Shown here: positions 54,401 through 64,000 of the stretch, one piece after another
Numbering within the stretch: the first letter of the stretch is position 1
Layout of the letters: each line of letters opens with the position of its first letter
Origin: Aristolochia californica
Lineage: Eukaryota > Streptophyta > Magnoliopsida > Piperales > Aristolochiaceae
DNA: 64,000 nt
Reading direction: 5' to 3'
Assembly (NCBI GenBank): GCA_029961685.1
Contig: JARWKL010000005.1
Span: 20,426,164 to 20,490,163, forward strand
Position numbers and translations under genes: made by a program
Notes under the pieces: model-generated
What the model was told of the DNA's origin: nothing
Database searches by the model: none
Seen by the model: only the letters and a program-made list of their open reading frames with translations

Positions 54401-55475
54401 ATTTATGGATTGGGAGTCAACAATCAGATAAAAATCCCTAGCCTCCCCCTTTTCCCGACAAATGCAAAACCTAATATATAAAATGGAAAAGGAGTTTACA
54501 ATTCCTAAAAATTACAGTACCTCTTTCAAATTATATCTTTCTACATTTGTGCATTGTGCATTTCCATTTTAGATGTATACTATTTTCTTAAATCGAAACT
54601 TGGAGTTTTAGCTCTCCCTTCATCCTGTAAAACAAAAAGGTAAGTAGATCACAACAATCTGAAATTTTTTGATTTATGTAAGGAAAAAAATTAAAATAAT
54701 AACAAATGTAAGTAAAGAAAATTTATTCACACACCACAAATGAACACAAAAGTTTTGTTATCCAAGCTTAGGAAATTCCACCCTAATAGCTTGGAATTTT
54801 ATAAGAAAGGGATTTCTTCTACACATGTTTTAAAAATGGATATGCATGCTTGAAATATGTTAAAGATGCATATGACCTATGGATCCAAACCTTTTTAGTA
54901 GAATAACAACACACTCATTAAATTCTCAAATGAACATGGGGTGGGATATTTACCCGAGTCAAACAAGGCATTATTTTGCCGATTTACAAAAAGCTGACCT
55001 AACAATCATAGATGATTGTAAAGATATTTATTATGCGTAATGAGCTATATTTTTGTAATAAATGACTTATGGATTGGGATTCAACATTGTGTTCAAAGTC
55101 CCCCGCCTCCCCCTTTTCCCAACGATTACAAAACGTAATATATAAAAACTAAATGGAGTTTACAATCCCTAAAAATTACAGACACTCTTTGGAATTATCT
55201 CTCTCTACATTTGTGCATTGTGCACTTCCATTTTATATGTATATATTTTTCTTAAATAAAAACTTTGAGATTTCACTCTCCCTTCATCATGTAAACAAAA
55301 AACGCAAATAGATGACAACAAAATAAAAATTTGAGAGTTTATGTGGGGAAAAAAATTAAAACAATAACAAATGTAAGTACACCAAATTTATTCACACACC
55401 ACAAATGAAGACAAAATTGTTGGCATCCAAGTTTGGGAAATTCCACTAGTTCAACCGTAATAGCTTGGAATTTAA
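51475..55475 (+). repeat. Monomers M80-M85, loose order
   Basis: Monomers start at 51475, 52154, 52823, 53493 (X), 54140 (Y) and 54802. Type X has AAGAATCATAG, GCGTCACG, ACAAAACCAAATATAT and ATTCCTAAAT. Type Y has GATCAAATCC, CCAGAGTCAAAC, ATCAGATAAAAATCC and GAGTTTTAGCTC. The X copy at 53493 lost about 35 bases at its 5' end, where AGAAATGG runs into AAATGGAAATGCATGC. Confidence 0.75.
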
Positions 55476-58400
55476 TAAAAAAGGGATTTCTTCTTCACAT
55501 ATTTTAAAAATGGATATGCATGCTTGAAACATGTTAAAGATTCAAATGACCTATGGATCCAAACCTTTTAAAGAGAATAACAAACACTCATTAAATTCTC
55601 GAGTGAACGTGTTGTGGGATATTTACCAGAGTCATACAAGCCATTATTTTGCCCATTTACAAAAAGAACACCTAAGAATCATAGATGATTGTAAACTGAT
55701 TTATCATGCGTCACGGACTATATTTTTGAAAGAAGTGACTTATTGTTTGGGAGTCAACTCTCAGTTCAAAATACCCAGCCTCCACCTTTTCCTGACGATT
55801 ACAAAACCAAATATATAAAAACTAAACGCAGTTTACAATTCCTAAAAATTACAGACACTCTTTGGAATTATCTCTCTCTACATTTGTGCATTGTGTATTT
55901 CCATTTTAGATGTATACTTTATTCCTAAATCAAAAGTTTGAGTTTTCGCACTCCCTTCATCTAGTAAAAAAAATTGCAACTAGATCACAGCAAAATGAAA
56001 ATTTTAGAGTTTATGTATGGAAAATATTTAAAACAGTAACAATTTTAAATAAAGAAAATTTATTCACACGCCACAAATAAACACAAAAGTTTTGTTATCC
56101 AAGTTTGGGAAATTCCACTAGTTTCAACCCTATTAGCTTGTAATTTTATAAGAACGGGACTTCTTCTACACATGATTTAAAATGGATATGCATGCTTGAA
56201 ACATGTTAAGGATGAAAATGACATGTGGATCAAATCCTTTTCAAGAGAATAACAAACCCTCTATAAATTCTCAGGTGAGCATGCAGTGGGATATTGACCA
56301 GAGTCAAACAAGTCATTATTTTGCCCATTTACAAAAAGCTGACCTAACATTCATAGATGATTGTAAAGTTATTTATCAAGCGTAACAGGCTATATTTTTG
56401 TAAAAAATGACTTTTGGATTGGGAGTCAACAATCAGATAAAAATCCCCAGCCTCGCCCTTTTCCCTACGATTGCAAAACCTAATATATAAAATCTAAAAG
56501 GAGTTTAGAATTCCTAAAAAGTACAGACACTCTTTGGAATTATCTCTCTCTACATTTGTGCATTATGCATTTCCATTTTAGATGTATACTTTTTTCTTAA
56601 ATCGAAACATTGAGTTTTAGCTCTTCCTTCATCCTATAAACAAAAATGGCAAATACATCACAACAAAATGAAAAATTTTGAGTTTACGAATGCAAAATTT
56701 TTTAAAAAATAACAAATGTCAGTTAAGAAAATTTATTCACACACCACAAATGAACACAAAAGTTTTGTTATCCAAGTTTGGGAAATTCCACTAGTTTCAA
56801 CCCTAATAGCTTGGAATTTTATAATAAAGGGTTTTCTTCTACACATGTTTTAAAAATGGATATGCATGCTTGAAACATGTTAAAGATGCAAATGTCCTAT
56901 GTATCCAATCCTTTTAAATTGAATAACAAACGCTCATTAAATTCTCAAGTGAACGTGTGGTGGGATATTTACCCGAGTCAAACAAGCATTTATTTTGCCC
57001 ATTAAAAAAGTAGACCTCACAAATATGGATGATTGATAAGTGACTTCTCATGCATAATGGTCTATAATTTTCTTAAAAATTACTTATGGATTGCTAGTCA
57101 ATACTCAGCCCAAAATCCTCTGCCTCCCCCTTTTCCTGATGACTGCAAAACCTTATATATAAAAAATTAAAAGTGTATAAAATCCCTAAATATTACGGAT
57201 ACTCTTTGGAATTATCTCTCTCTACATTTGTACATTGTGCATTTATATTTAAGATGTATACTTTTTTCTTAATTCAAAATTTTGAGATTTCGCTTTCCCT
57301 TCATCCAGTAAACAAAAAAGGCAAATAGAGCACAACAAAATGAAAATTTTAGAGCTTAAGTACAGAAAAAATTTAAAACAATAAAAATTGTATGTAAATA
57401 AAATTAAATCACTCACCACAAATGAACACAAAAATTTTGTTATCAAAGTTTGGGAAATTCCAATAGTTCAACCCTATTAGCTTGGAATTTTATAAGAAGG
57501 GATTTCTTCTACACATGATTTAAAATGGATATGCATGCTTGAAACATGTTAAAGATGCAAATGACCTATTTTTCAAATCCTTTTGAAGACAATAATAAAC
57601 ACTCAATAAATTCTCAGGTGAACGAGCGGTGGAATATTTACTAGAGTCAAACAAGCCATTATTTTGCCCATTTACAAAAAAACTAACCTAACATTCATAG
57701 ATGATTGTAAAGTGATTTATCATGCATAACGGGCTATATTTTTGTTAGAAATGACTTATGGATTGGGAATCAAAGTCAGATTAAAATCCCCAGCCTCGCC
57801 CGTTTCCCGACGATTGCAAAACCTAAAATATAAAATCTAAAAGGAGTTTACAATTCTCTACATTTGTGCATTGTGCATTTCCATTTTAGATGTATACTTT
57901 TTTCTTAAATCGAAACTTTGAGTTTTAGCTCTCCCTTCTTCCTATAAACAAAAAAGGCAAATAGATCACAACAAAATGAAAATTTTCGAGTTTACGTACG
58001 GAATTTTTTTAAAAAATAACAAATGACAGTTAAGAAAATTTATTCACACACCACAAATGAACACAAAAGTTTTGTTATCCAAGTTGGGAAATTCCACTAT
58101 TTCAACCCTAATAGCTTGGAATTTTATAATAAAGGGTTTTCTTCTACACATGTTTTAAAAATGGATATGGATGCTTGAAACATGTTAAAGAGGCAAATGT
58201 CCTTTGGATCCAATCCTTTTAAATTTAACAACAAACGCTCATTAAATTCTCAAGTGAACGTGCGGTGGGATATTTACCCAAGTCAAACAAGCATTTATTT
58301 TGCCCATTAAAAAAAAGTTGACCTCACAAACATTGATGATTGATAAGTGACTTCTCATGAATAACGGGCTATATTTTTGTTAAAAATTACTTATGGAATG

Positions 58401-58799
58401 CGAGTCAACACTCAGCTCAAAATCCCCCACCTCCCCCTTTTCCTGACAATTGCAAAACCTTATATATAAAAACTTAAAGGAGTTTAAAATCCCTAAATAT
58501 TAAAGACACTCTTTGAAATTATCTCTCTCTACATTTGTACATTGTGCATTTTTATTTAAGATCTATACTTTTTTCTTAATTCAAACTTTTGAGTTTTCAC
58601 TTTCCCTTCATCCAGTAAACAAAAAAGGCAAATAGATCACATAAAAATGAAAATTTTAGACTGCAAGTATGGAAAAAATTTAAAACAATAACAAATGTAA
58701 GTAAATAAAATTAAATCACACACCACAAATGAACACAAATTTTTTGTTATCAAAGTTTTGGAAATTCCACTAGTTCAACCCTAATAGCTTGGAATTTTA
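55476..58799 (+). repeat. X-Y-Z-Y-Z block with dimer duplication
   Basis: Monomers start at 55476 (X), 56149 (Y), 56822 (Z), 57493 (Y) and 58127 (Z). Type Z has GCATTTATTTTGCCCATTAA, GATTGATAAGTGACTTCTC and AAAATTACTTATGGA. The Y-Z pair is repeated at about 1.3 kb. The second Y is 634 bp because about 35 bases are missing after TTTACAATTC near 57853. Confidence 0.8.
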
Positions 58800-59285
58800 T
58801 TAGAAAGGGATTTCTTCTATGCATGTTTTAAAAATGGATATGCATGCTTGAAATATGTTAAAGAAGAAAATGACCTATATGGATTGCGTGTCAACACTCA
58901 GGTAAAAATCCCTCGCCTCCCCCTTTTCCCGGCGATTACAAAACCTAATATATAAAAACTAAAAGGTGTTTACAATCCTTAAAAATTACAGACACTCTTT
59001 GGAATGATCTCTTTCTACATTTGTGCATTGTGCTTTTCCATTTTTGTTTTAAACTTTTTTCTTAAATCAAACCTTTGAGTTTTCACTCTCCCTTCATCCT
59101 ATAAACAAAAAAGGCAAATAGATCACAACAAAATGAAAATTTAAGAGTTTATGTATGGAAAAAATTTAAAACAATAACAAATTTTAGTAAAGAAAATTTA
59201 TTCACACACCACTAATGAACATAAAAGTATTGTTATCCAAGTTTGGGAAATTCCACAAGTTCAACCATAATAGCATGGAATTTTA
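58800..59285 (+). repeat. Truncated monomer (486 bp)
   Basis: About 187 bases are deleted at 58870-58880. AAATGACCTATA joins TGGATTGCGTGTC. The ends are the two internal near-copies of AAATGACYTATGGAT, which lie 188 bases apart in intact monomers. This makes it a deletion between internal direct repeats. Confidence 0.9.
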
Positions 59286-62200
59286 TAAGAATGGGATTTC
59301 TTCTAAACAAGTTTTAAAAATGGTTATGTATGCTTGAAACATGTTAAAGATACAAATGACCTATGGATCCAATCATTTTAAAGAAAATAACAAATTCTCA
59401 TTAAATTCTCATGTGAACGTGTGGTGGGATTTTTAGCCGAGTCAAACAAGCCATTCTTTTGCCCATTTACAAAAAGCTGACCTAACAATCATAGATGATT
59501 GTAAAGTTATTTATTATGCATAATTGACTATATTTTTATAAGAAATGACTTATGGATTAGGAGTCAACACTCAATTAAAAATTGCCCGTCTCCCCCTTTT
59601 CCCGACGATTGTAAAACCTAATATATAAAAACTAAAAGGAGTTTACAATCCCTAAAAATTACAGACACTCTTAAGAATTATCTTTCTCTACATTTGTGCA
59701 TTTTGCATTTCTATTTTAGATGTATACTTTTTTCTTAAATCAAAACTTTGAGTTTTAGCTCTCCCTTCATCCCGTAGAAAAAAAAGGCAAATACATCACA
59801 ACAAAATGAAAATTTTAGATTTTAGGTATGGAAAAAATTTATAACAACAACCAATGTAAGTAAAGAAAATTTATTCACACACTACAAACGAACACAAAAG
59901 TTTTTTTATCCAAGTTTGGGAAATTCCACTACTTCAACCCTAATAGCTTGGAATTTTATTAGAAAGGGATTTCTTCTACACATGTTTTAAAAATGAATAT
60001 GCATGCTTGAAACAAGTTAAAGATTAAAATGACCTATAGATCCAAACCTTTTAACAAGAATAAGGAACGCTCATTAAGTTCTCAAGTGAACGTGCGGTGG
60101 GATATTTACCGAGTCAAACAAGCCATTATTTTGTCGATTTACAAAAAGCTGACCTAACAATTATAGATGAATGTAAAGTGATTTATCATGCATAACAGGC
60201 TATACTTTTGTAAGAAATGACTGATGGATTGGGAGTCAAAACTAAGTTATAAATCCCATTTTTCTCGACGATTGAAAGACGTAATATATAAAAACTAAAA
60301 GGAGTTTACAATCTCTAAAAATTACAGAAACTCTTTGCAATTATCTCTCTCTATATTTCTGCATTGTGCATTTCCATTTTAGATGTTTACTTTTTTCTTA
60401 AATCAAAACTTTGAGTTTTCACTCTCACTTCATCTCGTTGACAAAAATGGCAAATAGATCGCAAAAAAAATGAAAATTTAAGAGTTTAGGTATGGAAAAA
60501 ATTTAAAACAATAACAAATGTAAGTAGGGAAAATTTAATCACCCACCACAAATGAACAAAAAAGTTTAGTTATCCAAGTTTTGGAAATTCCACTAGTTCA
60601 ACCCTAATAGCTTGGAATTTTAAAGGAAAGGGAATTCTTCTACACATGTTTTAAAAATGGTTATGCATGCTTGAAACATGTTAAAGTTGCAAATGACCTA
60701 TGGATCCATACAATTTAAAGAGAATAATAAACGTTCATTAAATTCTCAAGTGAACATGCGGTTAGATATTTACCCTAGTCAAACAAGCTATTATTTTGCC
60801 CATTTACAAAAAGCTGACCGAACAATCATAGGTGATTGTAAAGTTATTTATCATGCATCATAGGCTATATTTTTGTAAGAAATGACTTATGGATTGGGAG
60901 TTAACTCATAGTTAAAAATCCCCCGCCTCCCCCTTTTCCCAACGATTACAAAACTTAATACTTAAAAACTTAAAGCAGTATACAATCCCTAAAAATTACA
61001 GACACTCTTTATAATTATCTCTCTCTACATTTGTGCATTGTGCATTTCAAATTTAGATGTATACTTTATTCCTAAATCAAAACTTTGAATTTTCGCACTT
61101 CCTTCATCCCGTAAAAAAAATGGCAACTAGATCACAACAAAATGAAAATATTAGAGTTTAAGTATGGAAAAAATTTAAAACAATAACAAATGTAAGTAAA
61201 GAAAATTTATTCACACACCACAAATGAACACAAAAGTTTTGTAATCCAAGTTTTGGAAATTCCACAAGTTTCAACCCTAATAGCTTGGAATTTTTTAACA
61301 AAGGGATTTCTTCTACACATGTTTTGAAAAGGATATGCATGCTTGAAACATGTTAAAGATGCAAATGACCTACAGATCCAATCCTTTTAAAGACAATAAC
61401 AAACACTCCTTAAATTCTCAATGGGATATTTACCAGAGTCAAGCAAGCCATTATTTTTCCCATTTACAAAAAGCTGACCTAACAATCATAGATGATTGTA
61501 AAGTGATTTATCATGCGTAGGCTATATTTTTGGAAGAAATGACTTGAGGATTTGGAGTCAACACTAAGTTAAAAATCCCCAGCTTCCCCCTTTTCCAGAC
61601 TATTGCAAAACATAATATATAATATCTAAAAGGAGTTTACAATTCCTAAAAATAATAGACACTCTTTGGAATTATCTCTCTCTACATTTGTGCATTGTGC
61701 ATTTCCATTTTAGATGTATACTTTTTTCTTCAAACAAAACTTTGAGTTTTAGCTCTCCCTTCATCCTGTAAACAAAAAAAGAAAATAGATCAAAATAAAA
61801 TGAAAATATTAGAGTTTATGAGTGGAAAAAATTTAAAACAATAACAGATGTAAGTAAAGAAAATTTAATCACACCACAAATGAACACAAAAGATTCGTTA
61901 TCCAAGTTTGGGAAATTCCACTAGTACAACCCTAATAGGTTGGAATTTTATGAGAAATAGATTTCTTCTTCACATGTTTTAAAAATGGATATGCATGCTT
62001 GAAAAATGTTCAAGATGCAAATGACCTATGGATCGAAACCATTTAAAGAGAATAAGAAACGCGCATTAAATTCTCAAGTGAACGTATGGTGGGATATTTA
62101 CCAAAGTCAAACAGGCCATTATTTTGCCCATTTACAAAAAGCTGACCTAATAATCATAGATGATTGTAAAGTGATTTATCAAGCATAACGGGCTATTGTT

Positions 62201-64000
62201 TTTTGTAAGAAATGACTTATGGATTGGGAGCCAACACTCAGTTAAAAATCCCCTGCCTCCCCCTTTTCCCGACGATTGCAAAATCTAATATATAAAAAAT
62301 AAAATGGTTTACAATCCCTAAAAATTACAGACACGCTTTGGAATTATCTCTCTCCACATTTGTGCATTATGCATTACCATTTTAGATGTATGCTCTTTTA
62401 TTAAATTAAAACTTTGAGTTTTCGCTCTCCCTTCATCCCGTAAAAAAAAGGCCAAAAGATCACAACAAAATAAAAATTTTAGAGTTTATGTATGGAAAAA
62501 ATTTAAAACAATAACAAATGTAAGTTAAGAAAATTTATTCACACACCAAAAATGAACACAAAAGTTTTTTTATCCAAGTTTTGAAAATTCCACAAGTTTC
62601 AACCCTAATAGCTTGAAATTTTATAATAAAGGGTTTTCTTCTACAAATGTTTTAAAAATAGATATGCATGTTTGAAACATGTTAAAGATGCAAATGACAT
62701 ATGGATCCAATCCTTTAAAAAAACATAACAAACTCTCATTAATTTCTCCTTTGAACGTGTGGTGGGATATTCCCGAGTCAAACAAGCCGTTATTTTGCCC
62801 ATTTACAAAAAGCTGACCTAACAAAGATAGATGATTGATAAGTGACTTCTCATGCATAATGGGCTATATTTTGAATAAAAATTACTTATGGCTTGGGAGT
62901 CATCACTCAGTTTAAAATTCCCGCCTCCCTTTTTTCACGACGATTGCAAAACCTAATATATAAAAACTAAAAGGAGTTTACAATCCCAAAAAATTATAGA
63001 CACTCTTTGGAATTATCTCTCTCTACATTTGTGCATTGTGCATTTCCATTTAAGATGTGTGTTTTTTTATTAATTCAAAACTTTGAGTTTTCACTTTCCC
63101 TTCATCCCGTAAACAAAAAAGGCAAATCGATCACAACAAAATGAAAATTTTAGAGTTTATTTTTGGAAAAAATTCAAAACAATAACAAATGTAAGTAATT
63201 AAAATGTAATCACACACCAGAAATGAACACAAACGTTTTGTTATCCAAGTTTGAGAAATTCCACTAGTTCAACCCTAATAGCTTGGAATTTTAAAAATGG
63301 ATATTCATGCTTGAAACATGTAAAAGATGAAAATGACCTATGGATCCAAACCTTTTATAAATAATAACAAAACGCTTATAAAATTCTCAAGTGAATGTGC
63401 GGTGGAATATTTACCCGAGTCAAACAAGACTTAATTTTTCCCATTTACAAAAGGCAGACCTAACTATCATAGATGATTGTAAAGTGATTTATCATGTGTA
63501 ACGGGTATATTTTTGTAAGAAATGACTTATGGATTCAGAGTCAACACTCAGTTGAAAATCCCATGTCTTCCCCCTTTTCCTGACCATTGCAAAATCTAAT
63601 ATATAAAAACTAAAAGGAGTTTACAATCCATAAAATTTACAGACACTCTCTGGAATTTTCTCTCGCTACATTTGTCCATTGTGAATATCCATTTTAGATG
63701 TATACTACTTTCCTAAATGAAAACTTCCCGTTTTTGCTCTCCCTTCATACCGTAAACTAAAAAGGAAAATAGATCACAACAAAATGAAAATTTTATTATT
63801 TATGAAGGGAAAAAATTGAAAACAATAACAAATGTCAGTAAAGAATATTTATTCAAACACCACAAATGAACACAAAATTTTAGTTATCCAAGTTTGGGAA
63901 ATTCCACTTGTTCAACCCAAATAGCTTGGAATTTTATAAGAAAGAAATTTCTTCTACACATGTTTTAAAAATGGATATGCATGCTTGAAACATATTAAAG
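59286..64000 (+). repeat. Terminal monomers of the window
   Basis: Monomers start at 59286, 59959, 60623 (X-like), 61296 (Y-like), 61951, 62624 (Z), 63294 and 63937 (only 64 bases in the window). X-Y-one monomer-Z recalls the earlier X-Y-Z order with an extra copy. The monomer at 63294 lost about 30 bases at its start, where GGAATTTTA joins AAAATGGATATTC. The array clearly continues past the window. Confidence 0.78.

Larger units (their letters stand above)
1..64000 (+). repeat. Satellite DNA array, ~670-bp monomer, 98 full copies plus a partial one
   Basis: The same sequence recurs every 650-675 bases from end to end, always in the same orientation. Ordered landmarks in one monomer (relative positions): TAAGAAAGGGATTTCTTCT at 1; TGGATATGCATGCTTGAAA near 40; GACCTATGGATCC near 70; GGGATATTTACCCGAGTC near 140; GCTATATTTTTGTAAGAAA near 225; a C/T-rich tract near 295; TATATAAAAA near 335; TGTGCATTGTGCATTTCC near 415; TTTTAGAGTTTATGTATGG near 530; TATTCACACACCACAAATG near 580; GGGAAATTCCACTAGTTC near 630. 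Copies differ by roughly 5-20% by eye, with much closer pairs inside higher-order units. No foreign insertion was seen. This is established satellite organisation; the family name and host are unknown to me. Confidence 0.98.

Noticed and set aside
726..62188. The many 60-70 codon + strand open frames as a family of small protein genes
   Set aside because: They are one satellite frame sampled many times. Most copies carry stops or indels, changes fall on amino acids freely, and no coding signal or known family is visible.
20849..62857. Minus-strand and other-frame open frames (for example 20849-21076, 24005-24190, 32308-32526, 45165-45413, 57249-57446, 62621-62857)
   Set aside because: They fall at corresponding monomer positions and depend on local loss of stops. 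They are shadows of the repeat and are not shared by most copies.
1..64000. CRISPR array or other prokaryotic repeat system
   Set aside because: The repeats are ~670 bp, contiguous and diverged, with no short identical repeats separated by unique spacers, and there are no neighbouring protein genes.
1..64000. Tandem gene cluster such as 5S rRNA, histone or tRNA genes
   Set aside because: The monomer contains no recognisable 5S rRNA, tRNA or histone sequence. Variation is spread over the whole monomer with no strongly conserved gene-sized core.
1..64000. LTR retrotransposon or other mobile element as the source of the repeats
   Set aside because: I saw no reverse transcriptase, integrase or transposase motifs, no LTR pair, no terminal inverted repeats and no target-site duplications. 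A very old mobile-element origin of the monomer cannot be excluded.

Overview
The whole 64 kb window is one uninterrupted tandem satellite array. It holds 98 head-to-tail copies, all on the + strand, of an AT-rich monomer of about 670 bp, plus the first 64 bases of a 99th copy. The window happens to open at the phase point I use as monomer start (the TAAGAAAGGG motif). I found no unique DNA, transposon, rRNA, tRNA or convincing protein gene anywhere. Every stretch aligns by eye to the same monomer, so gene-free stretches contain satellite and nothing else. A eukaryotic nuclear chromosome is the only sensible source: heterochromatin, possibly pericentromeric, centromeric or subtelomeric. A plant seems plausible from the style of the satellite, but I do not recognise the family and cannot name the species.

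The array is a patchwork of local higher-order repeats (HORs). (1) 1-12628: a pentamer of monomer types a-b-c-d-e (about 3.34 kb), followed by two heptamers a-b-c-d-c-d-e (about 4.65 kb) in which the c-d pair is doubled. (2) 12629-16510: irregular, ending in a 650-bp tandem duplication with about 99% identity. (3) 16511-22490: a trimer e-f-f' (about 2.0 kb) repeated three times. (4) 22491-27150: unordered monomers. (5) 27151-42097: a second pentamer family A-B-C-D-E (about 3.3 kb), marked by an 18-bp deletion in type A, with a C-D-E triplication in one unit. (6) 42098-47182: scrambled, with several internal deletions and a patch copied from 4.4 kb upstream. (7) 47183-51474: a 1.8-kb trimer containing a truncated 470-bp monomer, tandemly duplicated. 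(8) 51475-64000: looser X-Y-Z order with a Y-Z dimer duplication.

Each monomer carries recognisable landmarks: a GGATCC site near position 80; a CENP-B-box-like core near 150; a C/T-rich tract near 295; a TATATAAAAA motif near 335; and a 60-codon open frame between about 55 and 240. The frame is intact in only about 28 of 98 copies, so I treat it as chance rather than a gene. The window's interest lies in satellite evolution: nested duplications, gene-conversion-like patches, hybrid monomers, and deletions at short internal repeats. All identities and lengths here are hand alignments.
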